Below, in pieces: positions 27,529 to 39,464 of a DNA stretch of 64,000 nucleotides. Below the pieces are notes generated by a model that was not told where the DNA came from, did not search any database, and worked only from the letters and a program-made list of their open reading frames with translations. The position numbers were made by a program, and so were the translations under genes. Location: assembly GCA_021805825.1 (NCBI GenBank), contig JAJZEC010000011.1, positions 1-64,000 on the forward strand, read 5' to 3'. The DNA comes from Pseudomonadota bacterium. Lineage in GTDB: Bacteria > Pseudomonadota > Gammaproteobacteria > Burkholderiales > Burkholderiaceae_C. Position 1 is the first letter of the stretch; the number at the start of each line of letters is the position of its first letter.

Positions 27529-29586
27529 ATGAACTCCGACAAGTCCCTGCAATCCGTGATCGACCCCGCGCAGCGCCGCCGCCTGGCGAATGCCGTGCGC
27601 TTCCTGGCCATCGACGCCGTCGAGGCCGCCAACTCGGGCCACCCCGGCGCGCCGATGGGCATGGCCGACATGGCCGAGGCGCTGTGGCGCGGGCACCTGC
27701 ACCACAACCCCGCCAATCCGCAGTGGGCGAACCGCGATCGCTTCGTGCTGTCCAACGGCCATGCGTCGATGCTGCTGTATGCCCTGTTGCATCTCAGCGG
27801 CTACGACCTGCCCTTGCAGGAGATCCAGCGCTTCCGGAAGTTGCACAGCAAGACCCCGGGGCACCCGGAGTACGGCTGCACACCGGGGGTGGAGACCACC
27901 ACCGGCCCGCTGGGCCAGGGGCTGGCCAACGCGGTGGGCATGGCGCTGGCCGAACGGCTGCTGGCGCGGGAGTTCAACCGCCCCGGGCACGACATCATCG
28001 ACCACCACACCTACGCCTTCGCCGGCGACGGCTGCCTGATGGAGGGCATCAGCCACGAAGTGTGCTCGCTGGCCGGCACCCTGGGCCTGAACAAGCTGAT
28101 CGTCTACTATGACGACAACGGCATTTCGATCGACGGCCACGTCGAGCACTGGTTCGGCGAGGACACCGCCAGGCGCTTCGCGGCCTACGGCTGGAAGGTC
28201 ATCGGCCCGATCGATGGTCACGACGTGGTGGCGGTGGAGCGCGCCACGGCCGAGGCCAAGACCAGCGACCGCCCCTCGTTCATCGTCTGCACCACGAGCA
28301 TCGGCTGGGGTTCTCCGAACAAGGCCGGCAGCCACGACGTGCACGGCGCGCCGCTGGGCAAGGCCGAGGTCGAGGCGACGCGGCGCGCGCTGGGCTGGGA
28401 ATACCCACCCTTCGACATCCCCGCGGACATCTACAAGGCATGGGACGCGCGCGCGCATGGCGCGAAGCTCGAGCAGGCGTGGAACCAGCGTTTCGACGCC
28501 TATGCGCGGGAATACCCCGAGCTGGCCGCTGAACTGCGTCGCCGCCTGCAGGGCGAGCTGTCCGCCGACTGGCCACAGACGGTGCGCAGGCTGTACGCCG
28601 CGGCGCGCGGGCTGAGCGCGCCCACGGCCACGCGCAAGGCCTCGCAGATCGCCCTCGAGACCCTGGTTCCGGCGCTGCCGGAGCTGTTCGGCGGTTCGGC
28701 CGACCTCACCGGATCGAACCTGACCGCGGTGAAGGATTCGCGTACCTGGGCCACCGGGCATGTGGATCGGCCGGTGAACTACCTCTCCTACGGGGTGCGC
28801 GAATTCGGCATGGCGGCGATGATGAACGGCATCGCGCTGCACGGCGGTTTCGCCCCGTACGGCGGCACCTTCCTGGTGTTCTCCGACTATGCGCGCAACG
28901 CCCTGCGCATGGCCGCGCTGATGCAGCAGCGGGTGGTGCATGTGTTCTCCCACGACTCCATCGGCCTGGGCGAGGACGGGCCGACCCACCAGGCGGTCGA
29001 GCATGCCCCCAGCCTGCGCCTGATTCCGCGGCTCGACGTCTGGCGCCCGGCCGACGCGCTGGAGACCGCGGTGGCCTGGAAGCACGCGCTGGAGCGGCGC
29101 GACGGCCCGAGCGCCCTGCTGCTGTCGCGCCAGAACCTGCCGCAGCTCGCGCATGCCGAGGACGCCGAGCAGGCCATCGAACGTGGCGGCTACGTGGTGG
29201 CCGAAGCCGAGGGCGGGGCGCCGCAGGTCGTGATCCTCGCCACCGGATCGGAAGTGGACATCGCGCTGCAGGCGCGGCAGCTGCTGGCCGCCGCCGGCCT
29301 TCGCGCACGCGTCGTGTCGATGCCCTGCACCTCGGTGTTCGACCGCCAGGACGCAACCTGGCGCGACGCCGTGCTCGTGCCCGGGGTGCCGCGGCTGGCG
29401 CTGGAGGCCGCGCATCCGGATCTGTGGCGCAAGTACGTGGGCCTGTCGGGTGCTGTGGTGGGCATCGCCGACTTCGGCGAATCCGCCCCGGCGCCCCAGC
29501 TGTACCGCCATTTCGGCATCACCGCCGAGCACACCGCCGAAGTCGCGACCCGCCTGGTGCAGTGCGGCGCGCGCGCCGGCGACTGA
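27529..29586 (+). CDS. cbbT: Transketolase
   Basis: Thiamine-diphosphate enzyme transferring two-carbon units in Calvin-cycle regeneration and the pentose phosphate pathway. 685 residues from ATG 27529. N-terminal NSGHPGAPMGMADMAEALW and DRFVLSNGHASMLLYALLH; cofactor motif GDGCLMEGISHEVCSLAG; pyrimidine-domain segments YLSYGVREFGMAAMMNGIA and FSHDSIGLGEDGPTHQ. C-terminal region ILATGSEVDIALQA. Lies 32 bases after cbbP. The residues before MNSDKSL in the track overlap cbbP in another frame and are not real. Confidence 0.96.
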   Translation: MNSDKSLQSVIDPAQRRRLANAVRFLAIDAVEAANSGHPGAPMGMADMAEALWRGHLHHNPANPQWANRDRFVLSNGHASMLLYALLHLSGYDLPLQEIQRFRKLHSKTPGHPEYGCTPGVETTTGPLGQGLANAVGMALAERLLAREFNRPGHDIIDHHTYAFAGDGCLMEGISHEVCSLAGTLGLNKLIVYYDDNGISIDGHVEHWFGEDTARRFAAYGWKVIGPIDGHDVVAVERATAEAKTSDRPSFIVCTTSIGWGSPNKAGSHDVHGAPLGKAEVEATRRALGWEYPPFDIPADIYKAWDARAHGAKLEQAWNQRFDAYAREYPELAAELRRRLQGELSADWPQTVRRLYAAARGLSAPTATRKASQIALETLVPALPELFGGSADLTGSNLTAVKDSRTWATGHVDRPVNYLSYGVREFGMAAMMNGIALHGGFAPYGGTFLVFSDYARNALRMAALMQQRVVHVFSHDSIGLGEDGPTHQAVEHAPSLRLIPRLDVWRPADALETAVAWKHALERRDGPSALLLSRQNLPQLAHAEDAEQAIERGGYVVAEAEGGAPQVVILATGSEVDIALQARQLLAAAGLRARVVSMPCTSVFDRQDATWRDAVLVPGVPRLALEAAHPDLWRKYVGLSGAVVGIADFGESAPAPQLYRHFGITAEHTAEVATRLVQCGARAGD

Positions 29587-29598
29587 AGGGGCCGCACG

Positions 29599-31348
<1,750 letters not shown>

Positions 31349-31368
31349 AGGCGCTTGGCGAGAGCATC

Positions 31369-32583
31369 ATGACCCTGTCGATCCTGAGTTTTGCGCAGGT
31401 CTGCGCGCGCGGCCAGGCGCGCGGCAAGCGGGTGTTCATCCGCGCCGACCTCAACGTTCCCCTCGATGCGCAGGGGCAGATCAGCGAGGACACCCGGGTG
31501 CGCGCCTCGGTGCCGGCCTTGCGCATGGCGCTGGACGCCGGCGCCGCGGTGATGGTGACCTCCCACCTCGGCCGGCCGGTCGAGGGGCGGCAGCAGCCAG
31601 GCGACAGCCTGGCGCCGGTGGCCCGGCGGCTGTCGGAACTGCTGGGGCAACCGGTGCGCCTGGTGTCCGACTGGGTCGATGGGGGCTTCGAGCTCGCCCC
31701 CGGCGAGGTCGCGCTGCTCGAGAACTGCCGCCTGAATCCCGGGGAGAAAAAGAACGATCCCGAACTATCGCGAAAAATGGCCGCACTTTGCGATATTTTC
31801 GTTCATGATGCCTTCGGTACCGCGCATCGGGCCGAGGCTACCACCTACGGCATCGCGCAGTACGCCCCGATCGCCTGCGCCGGCCCGCTGCTGGCCGCCG
31901 AGGTGGAGGCCATCCACCGCGCGCTGGCGCAGCCGCAGCGCCCGTTGCTGGCGATTGTCGCCGGCTCCAAGGTGTCGACCAAGCTGACCATCCTGCAGAG
32001 CCTGGCCTCCAGGGTCGACGGCCTGATCGTCGGCGGGGGCATTGCCAATACCTTCCTGCTCGCCGCCGGACTGCCCATCGGCAAGAGTCTGGCCGAGCCC
32101 GATCTCGTCGAGCAGGCGCGGCAGGTGATGCAGGACATGAAGGCCCGCGGCGCCGAGGTGCCGATACCGGTCGACGTGGTGGTGGCCAAGGAATTCCGCG
32201 CCGACGCCCCGGCGACGGTCAAGCCGGCGTCCGAAGTGGCCGACGACGACCTGATCCTGGACATCGGCCCGCGCACTGCGCAGGCGCTGGCCGAGCGTCT
32301 GAAGGCGGCCGGCACCATCGTCTGGAACGGCCCGTTGGGGGTGTTCGAGTTCGACGCCTTCTCCCACGGCACCGAGGTGGTGGCACGGGCGATCGCCGAC
32401 AGCGACGGATTCTCCCTCGCCGGCGGCGGGGACACGCTGGCGGCGATCGCCAAGTACCACATCGCGCAGCGCATCGGCTACATCTCCACCGGTGGCGGGG
32501 CGTTCCTGGAAGTGCTCGAAGGCAAGACCTTGCCGGCGCTGGAGATCCTGCACAAGCGCGCGCTGGAGGCGCAGGCCGCCTGA
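31369..32583 (+). CDS. cbbK: Phosphoglycerate kinase
   Basis: Phosphorylates 3-phosphoglycerate in the direction needed for carbon fixation, and also serves glycolysis. 404 residues from ATG 31369. Substrate-binding N-terminal motif [42 protein letters not shown], hinge and nucleotide motifs [37 protein letters not shown] and [14 protein letters not shown]. Starts 20 bases after cbbG. Confidence 0.95.
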   Translation: MTLSILSFAQVCARGQARGKRVFIRADLNVPLDAQGQISEDTRVRASVPALRMALDAGAAVMVTSHLGRPVEGRQQPGDSLAPVARRLSELLGQPVRLVSDWVDGGFELAPGEVALLENCRLNPGEKKNDPELSRKMAALCDIFVHDAFGTAHRAEATTYGIAQYAPIACAGPLLAAEVEAIHRALAQPQRPLLAIVAGSKVSTKLTILQSLASRVDGLIVGGGIANTFLLAAGLPIGKSLAEPDLVEQARQVMQDMKARGAEVPIPVDVVVAKEFRADAPATVKPASEVADDDLILDIGPRTAQALAERLKAAGTIVWNGPLGVFEFDAFSHGTEVVARAIADSDGFSLAGGGDTLAAIAKYHIAQRIGYISTGGGAFLEVLEGKTLPALEILHKRALEAQAA

Positions 32584-32643
32584 GCCTTCGCCGCGCCTTC
32601 CCCGCGACCTTCCCCATCCCGACCACCCCACCGACTTCCGACC

Positions 32644-33708
32644 ATGGCCCTGATCTCCCTGCGACAGCTGCTCGACCATGCCGCCGAGCATTCCTACGGC
32701 GTCCCGGCGTTCAACGTCAACAACCTCGAACAGATGCGCGCGATCCTGGAGGCGGCCGCCGAAACCGATTCCCCGGTGATCGTGCAGGCCTCGGCCGGGG
32801 CGCGCAAATACGCCGGCGCCCCGTTCCTGCGCCACCTGATCCTGGCGGCGATCGAGGAGTTTCCCGAGATTCCGGTGTGCATGCACCAGGATCACGGCAC
32901 CAGCCCCGCGGTATGCCAGCGCTCGATCCAGTTGGGTTTCTCGTCGGTCATGATGGACGGATCGCTGGGCACCGACGGCAAGACGCCGACCTCCTACGAC
33001 TACAACGTCGACGTCACGCGCCGGGTGGTCGAGATGGCGCATGCCTGCGGGGTGTCGGTCGAAGGCGAACTCGGTTGCCTGGGTTCGCTGGAGACCGGTG
33101 CCGCCGGCGAGGAGGACGGCATCGGTGCCGAGGGCAAGCTCGACCACAGCCAGCTGCTCACCGACCCGGAGGAAGCCGCCGATTTCGTCGCCCGCACCGG
33201 AGTCGACGCGCTGGCCATCGCCATCGGCACCAGCCATGGCGCCTACAAGTTCAGCCGGCCGCCGACCGGGGACATCCTGGCCATCGACCGCATCAAGCAG
33301 ATCCACGCGCGCATCCCCGACACCCATCTGGTGATGCACGGATCGTCGTCGGTGCCCCAGGAATGGCTGAAGATCATCAATGAGCACGGAGGCGACATGG
33401 GCGAGACCTACGGCGTCCCGGTGGAGGAGATCGTCGAGGGCATCCGCCATGGCGTGCGCAAGGTCAACATCGACACCGACCTGCGCATGGCCTCGACCGG
33501 GGCGATCCGCAGATACCTCGCGCAGCACCCGAAGGAGTTCGACCCGCGCAAGTTCCTGGCCGAGTCGACGAAGGCCATGAAGCAGATCTGCAAGGACCGC
33601 TACGAGGCCTTCGGCACCGCCGGACATGCCTCGCGCATCCGGCCGCTGAGCCTGGAGCACATGTTCCAGCGCTATGAAAAGGGCGAACTCGCGCCCAAGG
33701 TGCGTTGA
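32644..33708 (+). CDS. cbbA: Class II fructose-bisphosphate aldolase, Calvin-cycle subtype
   Basis: Zinc-dependent aldolase forming fructose- and sedoheptulose-bisphosphates. 354 residues. Zinc and catalytic segments: [49 protein letters not shown], and [33 protein letters not shown] binds the phosphate. The inserted loop [20 protein letters not shown] is typical of the Calvin-cycle subtype. Follows cbbK by 60 bases; the operon continues into two further genes. Confidence 0.95.
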   Translation: MALISLRQLLDHAAEHSYGVPAFNVNNLEQMRAILEAAAETDSPVIVQASAGARKYAGAPFLRHLILAAIEEFPEIPVCMHQDHGTSPAVCQRSIQLGFSSVMMDGSLGTDGKTPTSYDYNVDVTRRVVEMAHACGVSVEGELGCLGSLETGAAGEEDGIGAEGKLDHSQLLTDPEEAADFVARTGVDALAIAIGTSHGAYKFSRPPTGDILAIDRIKQIHARIPDTHLVMHGSSSVPQEWLKIINEHGGDMGETYGVPVEEIVEGIRHGVRKVNIDTDLRMASTGAIRRYLAQHPKEFDPRKFLAESTKAMKQICKDRYEAFGTAGHASRIRPLSLEHMFQRYEKGELAPKVR

Positions 33709-33722
33709 GGAGGATCGAGTCG

Positions 33723-34283
33723 ATGCTGGCCACCGCCGAACCCTTGCGCCGCGGCATGCAGGCGCCGGATTTCCAGTTGCCCGGAATCGACGGCCGCGAC
33801 TGGAGCCTGCAGCAGCTGCGCGGACCGCGCGGCCTGGTGCTGATGTTCGTGTGCAACCACTGCCCCTACGTGCGCGCGGTCGCCGAGCGCCTGCAGCGCG
33901 AGTCCGAGGCCTTGCGCGAGCTGGGCATCCACAGCGCGGCCATCAACAGCAACGACACCGTGGCCTACCCCGAGGACTCCTTCGACAACATGCAGCGCTT
34001 CGCCGCGGCGCATGGCTGGACCTTCCCCTATCTGTTCGACGAGTCGCAGCAGGTGGCGCGCGCCTATGGCGCGGTGTGCACCCCCGATCTGTATGGCTTC
34101 AATGCCCAGTTGCAGCTGCAGTATCGTGGCCGCCTGGACAGCACGCGTGGACTCGAGCCGCCGGGGCCGACGACGCGGCGCGAGCTGTTCGAGGCCATGC
34201 AGGCCATCGCGCAGACGGGCCACGGCCCGCAGCAGCAGGCGCCGAGCATCGGCTGCTCGATCAAGTGGCGCCACGCCGACTGA
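33723..34283 (+). CDS. Thioredoxin-fold peroxiredoxin-like protein
   Basis: 186-residue thioredoxin-superfamily protein with an active-site CxxC in LVLMFVCNHCPYVRAVAERL (about residues 42-58) and the AhpC/TSA-like opening GMQAPDFQLPGIDGRDWSL. It resembles the peroxiredoxin-like 1 group. No signal peptide, so cytoplasmic. The ATG at 33723 follows GAGGAGGA, which overlaps the cbbA stop, so it is translated from the cbb message. A redox role towards Calvin-cycle enzymes is possible but inferred only from position. Confidence 0.85.
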   Translation: MLATAEPLRRGMQAPDFQLPGIDGRDWSLQQLRGPRGLVLMFVCNHCPYVRAVAERLQRESEALRELGIHSAAINSNDTVAYPEDSFDNMQRFAAAHGWTFPYLFDESQQVARAYGAVCTPDLYGFNAQLQLQYRGRLDSTRGLEPPGPTTRRELFEAMQAIAQTGHGPQQQAPSIGCSIKWRHAD

Positions 34284-34305
34284 AGCAGGTTCCGGATACG
34301 CCGCC

Positions 34306-35067
34306 GTGCACCTGCCGCTGCGGGCCCTGATCTTCGACGTCGACGGCACCCTGGCGGAAACCGAGCGCGACGGCCACCGCACGGCATTCAACCTGGCCTT
34401 CGCCGAGTGCGGCCTGGACTGGCACTGGGACGAGGCCGTGTATGGCCGCCTGCTGCGGGTGGCCGGCGGCAAGGAGCGCCTGCTGCACTATGCGCGCATG
34501 GTCGGCAGGCAGGTCGATGCGCAGCAGGTCGCGCAGTGGCACCGCAGCAAGACCACGCAGTACCTGCGCCGCGTGCAGCGCGGCGGGGTGCGTCTGCGCA
34601 GCGGGGTGGCGCGGCTTTTGCGCCAGGCGCGCGAGGCCGGGCTGCTGCTGGCCATCGCCACCACCACCAGCGAGCCCAACGTGCAGGCCCTGCTGCGCGC
34701 CAACCTGGGCGAGGATGCGCTGCAAGCCTTCGCCTGCATCGGCGCCGGGGATTGCGTGCCGGCGAAAAAGCCCGATCCGGCGATCTACGACTGGGTGCTG
34801 CGCCGCCTGGATCTGCCCGCGCGGAGCTGCCTGGCCTTCGAGGACTCGGCGCTCGGCCTGCGCGCCGCCCGCGGCGCCGGACTGCGCACCCTGGTGACCC
34901 CTTCCGAGTACACCGAAGGGGAGGACTTCGGCGGCGCGTGGGCGGTGCTCGACAGCCTGGGCGAGGACGACGCCCCGGCACGCGGAAGGATCGGCGCGCA
35001 GCCATGGCAGGGGGTGCTGACGCCGCAGCAGCTGCAGCGCTGGGCGCAGGCCCACCCGGCGGCCTGA
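34306..35067 (+). CDS. cbbY: CbbY-type HAD phosphatase
   Basis: HAD hydrolase of 253 residues closely matching CbbY, known to dephosphorylate xylulose-1,5-bisphosphate, an inhibitory by-product of RuBisCO. Motifs: LIFDVDGTLAETERDGHRTAFN, GLDWHWDEAVYGRLLRVAGGKERL, ATTTSEPNVQALL, GDCVPAKKPDPAIYDW, and AFEDSALGLRAARGAGL. I place the start at GTG 34306, since the in-frame ATG of the track (34012) lies deep in the preceding gene; the ribosome-binding site is not obvious. Probably the last gene of the extended cbb operon. Confidence 0.9.
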   Translation: MHLPLRALIFDVDGTLAETERDGHRTAFNLAFAECGLDWHWDEAVYGRLLRVAGGKERLLHYARMVGRQVDAQQVAQWHRSKTTQYLRRVQRGGVRLRSGVARLLRQAREAGLLLAIATTTSEPNVQALLRANLGEDALQAFACIGAGDCVPAKKPDPAIYDWVLRRLDLPARSCLAFEDSALGLRAARGAGLRTLVTPSEYTEGEDFGGAWAVLDSLGEDDAPARGRIGAQPWQGVLTPQQLQRWAQAHPAA

Positions 35068-35080
35068 CGCAGTGGACGAA

Positions 35081-35098
35081 CTAGTGTCCGGACACTAG
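35081..35098. repeat. Perfect 18-bp palindrome between convergent cbbY and holA
   Basis: CTAGTGTCCGGACACTAG is its own reverse complement over 18 bases. It lies 13 bases after the cbbY stop and contains the TAG stop of holA. There is no T-run on either side, so it does not look like an ordinary intrinsic terminator, although as RNA it could fold from either direction. It could equally be a protein-binding site. Confidence 0.8.
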
Positions 35099-36195
35099 AG
35101 CAGCACCAGCCGCGGGCCCAGCGGGCTGGCGCCGGCCAGCGGGGCGACGACCTCGGCCATCGCCAGCGCGAGCTGGCGCACCGCCTGCCAGGGCTCGTGC
35201 GGCAGCTCCGGCGGACGCAGGCCCTTGATCGCGCGGTCGCAGGCTGCTGCGCGCAGCAGCAGCGCCTCGATGGCGCGCAGGCCCAGGTGCGGCAGCGCGC
35301 GCTGCAGCAGTTTCTCCCGCGGCCCCCAGATGCGGTTGGCGCGCGCCAGCGCGGCGAATCCCTGGCCGCTGTCCAGACCCTGGCGCATGCGCAGCCAGGC
35401 GCGCAGCTCTTCGGCCAGCGTCCAGTGCACGAGCACCGGCGCCACGCCCTCGCCCTGCAGACCGTCGAGCATGCGCAGCAGCCGCGCGGCATCGCCGGCG
35501 AGCACGGTCTCGGCGAGACGGAACACGTTGTAGCGCGCTGCGTCCTGCACCAGTTGCTGCAGCTGCTGCAGCTCGACCGCGCGATCGGAGCCCTCGCCGG
35601 GTTCCAGCAGCAGCGCGAGCTTTTCCACTTCCTGGTGCGCGGCCAGCAGGTTGCCCTCGGTGCGCGCCACCAGCAGTTCCATGCACTCCTGCCCGGCAGC
35701 GCCCTCGGGCAGCCGCAGGCCGTGCTGCAGCAGCCGCTGGCGCATCCAGGCGCCGAGTTGCGCCGGCTCGATGGTGTCCACGCGCACCGCGGTGCCGTGT
35801 TCGGCCAGCGCGCCGAACCAGTCGGACTTCTGCGTCGCCGCGTCCAGCCGCGGCAGCAGCACCAGCGCCAGGCTGTCGCCCTGTTCCTGGCGCGCCAGCT
35901 CGGTCAGCGCGGCGGAGCCGTCGCGCCCGGGTTTGCCGCCGGGAATGCGCAGTTCGACCAGCCTGCGCTCGCCGAACAGGCTGCGCTCGCGCAGCTGCGC
36001 CAGCAGCACCTGCCAGTCGAAGTCCTTGTCCACCTGGCGCGGCTCGGCACGCTCATAGCCGACTTGCGCGGCGGCCGCGCGGATCGCATCCACCGCCTCC
36101 ATCACCAGCAGCAGCTCGTCGCCGAACACCGTGTACGGCCCGCGCAGACCGCTGCGCAGGGCGTCGGCGAGCTGGGCCTGGCGGATCAGCGGCAT
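35095..36195 (-). CDS. holA: DNA polymerase III delta subunit
   Basis: Clamp-loader subunit that opens the beta sliding clamp. 366 residues. N-terminal YTVFGDELLLVMEAVDAIR and DWQVLLAQLRERSLFGERRLVELRIP match the clamp-interacting domain; the middle has LVARTEGNLLAAHQEVEKLALL, and the C-terminal collar domain has VHWTLAEELRAWLRM and RIWGPREKLLQRAL. Position downstream of leuS-lptE is the standard arrangement in proteobacteria. The gap from lptE is only 13 bases. Confidence 0.95.
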   Translation of the reverse strand: MPLIRQAQLADALRSGLRGPYTVFGDELLLVMEAVDAIRAAAAQVGYERAEPRQVDKDFDWQVLLAQLRERSLFGERRLVELRIPGGKPGRDGSAALTELARQEQGDSLALVLLPRLDAATQKSDWFGALAEHGTAVRVDTIEPAQLGAWMRQRLLQHGLRLPEGAAGQECMELLVARTEGNLLAAHQEVEKLALLLEPGEGSDRAVELQQLQQLVQDAARYNVFRLAETVLAGDAARLLRMLDGLQGEGVAPVLVHWTLAEELRAWLRMRQGLDSGQGFAALARANRIWGPREKLLQRALPHLGLRAIEALLLRAAACDRAIKGLRPPELPHEPWQAVRQLALAMAEVVAPLAGASPLGPRLVLL

Positions 36196-36208
36196 CGCGG
36201 TGCGGGCC

Positions 36209-36739
36209 TCAGGGTCGGGCAGCGGCGGCGTCGGCCGGCGGCTGGAAATTGCCCAGCTGGAAGATGATGCGGTCGACCAGCTGGCGGCGCATGCCCTGGT
36301 ACAGCAGGTCGGCCTCCTCGGCCTTGCCCAGCGCCACGCCGGTGCTGTAGCTCATGATGCTGGACAGGCTCAGTTCGGTGCGCGGGATCAGCACGGTGCC
36401 GTCGGGGGCGGTCAGCGCGTAGGCCACGCGTTCGCGCAGGGTGAATTGCGCCACCGTGCCGTCGGAGTTGTAGGCCGAAGCGGTCTGGCTGGTGCTGTCG
36501 TGCAGCAGGGTCAGCACGGCCTGTGCCTGCTTCGGATCGCTGACCAGGCGGGCATTGGTGGTGGCCACCAGGGTGCGTCGCAGCAGCTGCAGCAGCGGCC
36601 CGCCCTGGCCCTGCACGAGCAGTGCGGAGTAGGCCAGGTCGTTGGAGCCGCGCAGCGCGAAGCCGCAGCCGGCCAGCGCCAGCGGCAGCAGCAGCGCGAG
36701 CAGCAGCCGGCGCGCCGCCCGGGTTTCAGACGACCACAT
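36209..36739 (-). CDS. lptE: LPS-assembly lipoprotein LptE
   Basis: Outer-membrane lipoprotein that plugs LptD and helps insert lipopolysaccharide. 176 residues: lipobox at [18 protein letters not shown], then [15 protein letters not shown]-like and [33 protein letters not shown] segments matching LptE, and [17 protein letters not shown]. Its start overlaps the end of leuS by 14 bases, indicating coupled translation in leuS-lptE-holA. Confidence 0.94.
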   Translation of the reverse strand: MWSSETRAARRLLLALLLPLALAGCGFALRGSNDLAYSALLVQGQGGPLLQLLRRTLVATTNARLVSDPKQAQAVLTLLHDSTSQTASAYNSDGTVAQFTLRERVAYALTAPDGTVLIPRTELSLSSIMSYSTGVALGKAEEADLLYQGMRRQLVDRIIFQLGNFQPPADAAAARP

Positions 36740-39410
36740 TCACCAGCCTCTGCGGCACGACGATGACCTTGCGCGCCGGCCGTGCCTCGGCGTGGCGCAG
36801 GAACTCCGGGCTGGCCAGCGCCGCCGCCTCGATCGCCTCGCGGCTGGCCTGCGCCGGCACCTTCAGGCTGCCGCGCAGCTTGCCGTTGATCTGCAGCACG
36901 AGCTCGATCTCCTCCTGCACCAGCGCCTGCGGGTCGACCTGCGGCCACGGCGCGTCGAGCAGCTCGCCCAGGCGCGCGCCATAGCCCAGCTGCTGCCACA
37001 GCACATGGCACAGGTGCGGCGCCACCGGGTAGAGCACGCGCAGCAGCAGGCCCCAGGCCTCATCGAGCAGCTTGGCGCGCCAGCCCTGCAGGTCCGCGTG
37101 CTGCAGCGCGGGCGTCCACAGTTCGTCGATCTGGTTGAGCATCTTCATGCAGCCGGAGACCACGGTGTTGTACTGCATGCGCTCGTAGTCGTGGCTGATC
37201 TGCCCGAGCACGAGGTGGATCTCGCGGCGGGCATCGCGCAGCGCGCCCAGCGGGCTCGGCAGCGCGCTCCAGGCGCTGTCCTGGGGCGCGCCGCAGGCCG
37301 CCGCCTGCTGCGCGCCGTCCCACACCCGGCGCAGGTAGCGCTGCGCGCCGTCGACCGCCGAGTCGTTCCACTCCAGCGTGGCCTCGGGCGGTGCGGCGAA
37401 CATCGTGAACAGGCGCGCGGTGTCGGCGCCGTAGCGGTCGATCAGCTCCTGCGGATCGACGCCGTTGTTCTTGCTCTTGCTCATCGTGCCCACGCCGCCG
37501 TAGTCGACCGCGCTGCCGTCGCGCTTCAGGCGCGCGCCGACGACGCGACCGTCGGCGTCGAGCGTCGGCTCGACGTCGTGCGGCCAGAAGTACTCGACGC
37601 CCCCGCCTGCATCGCGGCGGGAGTAGATGTGGTTGAGCACCATGCCCTGGGTCAGCAGGCGGCGGAAGGGCTCATTGGCGCGCACCAGCCCGAGGTCGCG
37701 CATCACCTTGGTCCAGAAGCGCGCGTACAGCAGGTGCAGGATCGCGTGCTCGATGCCGCCGATGTACTGATCCATCGGCAGCCACTGGTCGACGCGCTCG
37801 TCGACCATCGCGTCGTGGTTGTCGGCGCAGGCGTAGCGCATGTAGTACCAGGACGAATCGACGAAGGTGTCCATGGTGTCGGTCTCGCGCCGCGCCGGGC
37901 GCCCGCACTGCGGGCAGTCCACCTGCACGAACGACGCGCAGCGTGCCAGCGGGTTGCCGCTGCCGTCGGGGATCAGATCCTCGGGCAGCAGCACCGGCAG
38001 GTCGCGCTCGGGAACCGGCACTGTGCCGCAATGCGCGCAGTGGATGATCGGGATCGGCGTGCCCCAGTAGCGCTGGCGGGAGATCCCCCAGTCGCGCAGC
38101 CTCCAGGTCACGCGCTTGTCCCCCAGGCCGCGCGCTGCCAGCAGATCGGCCACGCGGTCGACCGCCTGCTGGTGGCCGAGGCCGTCGAGATCCTCGAAGC
38201 CGGGCGCCGAATGCACGCAGCGGCCGCGCTGCTTGTCGGCGTACCAGTCGGCCCAGCGGGTGTCGTCGAAGGTCTCGCCGGGAAGCTCGACGACCTGGCG
38301 GATCGGCAGGCCGTACTTGCGGGCGAAGGCGAAGTCGCGCTCGTCGTGTGCCGGAACGCCCATCACCGCGCCGTCGCCGTAGCTCATCAGCACGTAGTTG
38401 CCGACCCACAGCGGCACCGCGGCGCCGGTCAGCGGGTGGCGCAGCTGCAGCCCGGTGGGCATGCCCTCCTTGTCCTTCAGCGCCAGTTCGGCCTCGGTCG
38501 TTCCGCCCTGCGCGCAGCGGGCGATGAAGGCCGCCAGCTCCGGGTTGCCGGCCGCCGCGTGGGCGGCCAGTGGGTGCTCGGGGGCGACGGCGCAGAAGGT
38601 CACGCCGAAGATGGTGTCCGCGCGGGTGGTGAACACATGCATGCGACCGTCCTGGATCAGGCGCCCGGTCTCGTCGCGGATGTCGTGCTCGAAGGCGAAG
38701 CGCAGGCCCTCGCTGCGGCCGATCCAGTTCTGCTGCATCAGCCGCACCCGCTCGGGCCAGCCGGAGAGGAAGTCGGGGCTTTCCGGGTCGGCCACCGCGT
38801 CGAGCAGTTCCTGCGCGTAGTCGGTGATGCGCAGGTAGTAGCCGGGAATCTCGCGCCGTTCCACCGGCGCCCCGCTGCGCCAGCCGCGGCCGTCGATGAC
38901 CTGCTCGTTGGCCAGCACCGTCTGATCCACCGGATCCCAGTTCACGACCTGGGTGCGGCGCTCGGCAATGCCCTTCTCCAGCATGCGCAGGAACAGCCAC
39001 TGGTTCCAGCGGTAGTACTCGGGCGAGCAGGTGGCGACCTCGCGGCTCCAGTCGATGGCCAGGCCCATCGACTGCATCTGCCGCTTCATGTAGGCGATGT
39101 TGTCGTAGGTCCAGCGCGCCGGGGGCACGCGGTTCTTCATCGCCGCGTTCTCCGCCGGCAGCCCGAAGGCGTCCCAGCCCATCGGCATCAGCACGTTGTG
39201 CCCGCGCATGCGCAGGTAGCGGGTCAACATGTCGTTGATGGTGTAGTTGCGCACATGGCCCATGTGCAGCTTGCCGCTCGGGTACGGAAGCATCGAGCAG
39301 GCGTAGAACTTGGTGCCGGGAGCGTCCTCGCGCACGCGGTAGGCATCGATGGCCTGCCAGTGCTGCTGCGCTGCGCGCTCGACGGCGGCGGCGTCGTACT
39401 TGGAAGTCAT
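36726..39410 (-). CDS. leuS: Leucyl-tRNA synthetase
   Basis: Class I aminoacyl-tRNA synthetase, 894 residues. HIGH-type motif [15 protein letters not shown] near residue 42, KMSKS-type loop [13 protein letters not shown] near residue 645, an editing (CP1) domain in between, and two zinc-type cysteine pairs (CAHCG and CPQCG) in the inserted module. ATG 39410 ([19 protein letters not shown]) fits family starts; the track's 15 extra residues are unlikely. First gene of leuS-lptE-holA. Confidence 0.97.
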   Translation of the reverse strand: MTSKYDAAAVERAAQQHWQAIDAYRVREDAPGTKFYACSMLPYPSGKLHMGHVRNYTINDMLTRYLRMRGHNVLMPMGWDAFGLPAENAAMKNRVPPARWTYDNIAYMKRQMQSMGLAIDWSREVATCSPEYYRWNQWLFLRMLEKGIAERRTQVVNWDPVDQTVLANEQVIDGRGWRSGAPVERREIPGYYLRITDYAQELLDAVADPESPDFLSGWPERVRLMQQNWIGRSEGLRFAFEHDIRDETGRLIQDGRMHVFTTRADTIFGVTFCAVAPEHPLAAHAAAGNPELAAFIARCAQGGTTEAELALKDKEGMPTGLQLRHPLTGAAVPLWVGNYVLMSYGDGAVMGVPAHDERDFAFARKYGLPIRQVVELPGETFDDTRWADWYADKQRGRCVHSAPGFEDLDGLGHQQAVDRVADLLAARGLGDKRVTWRLRDWGISRQRYWGTPIPIIHCAHCGTVPVPERDLPVLLPEDLIPDGSGNPLARCASFVQVDCPQCGRPARRETDTMDTFVDSSWYYMRYACADNHDAMVDERVDQWLPMDQYIGGIEHAILHLLYARFWTKVMRDLGLVRANEPFRRLLTQGMVLNHIYSRRDAGGGVEYFWPHDVEPTLDADGRVVGARLKRDGSAVDYGGVGTMSKSKNNGVDPQELIDRYGADTARLFTMFAAPPEATLEWNDSAVDGAQRYLRRVWDGAQQAAACGAPQDSAWSALPSPLGALRDARREIHLVLGQISHDYERMQYNTVVSGCMKMLNQIDELWTPALQHADLQGWRAKLLDEAWGLLLRVLYPVAPHLCHVLWQQLGYGARLGELLDAPWPQVDPQALVQEEIELVLQINGKLRGSLKVPAQASREAIEAAALASPEFLRHAEARPARKVIVVPQRLVNVVV

Positions 39411-39464
39411 GTGGGCTGGGTCAGGGAGGGGGCCCGCAGCGCGCGGCGGGCGCAAGGCGACATG

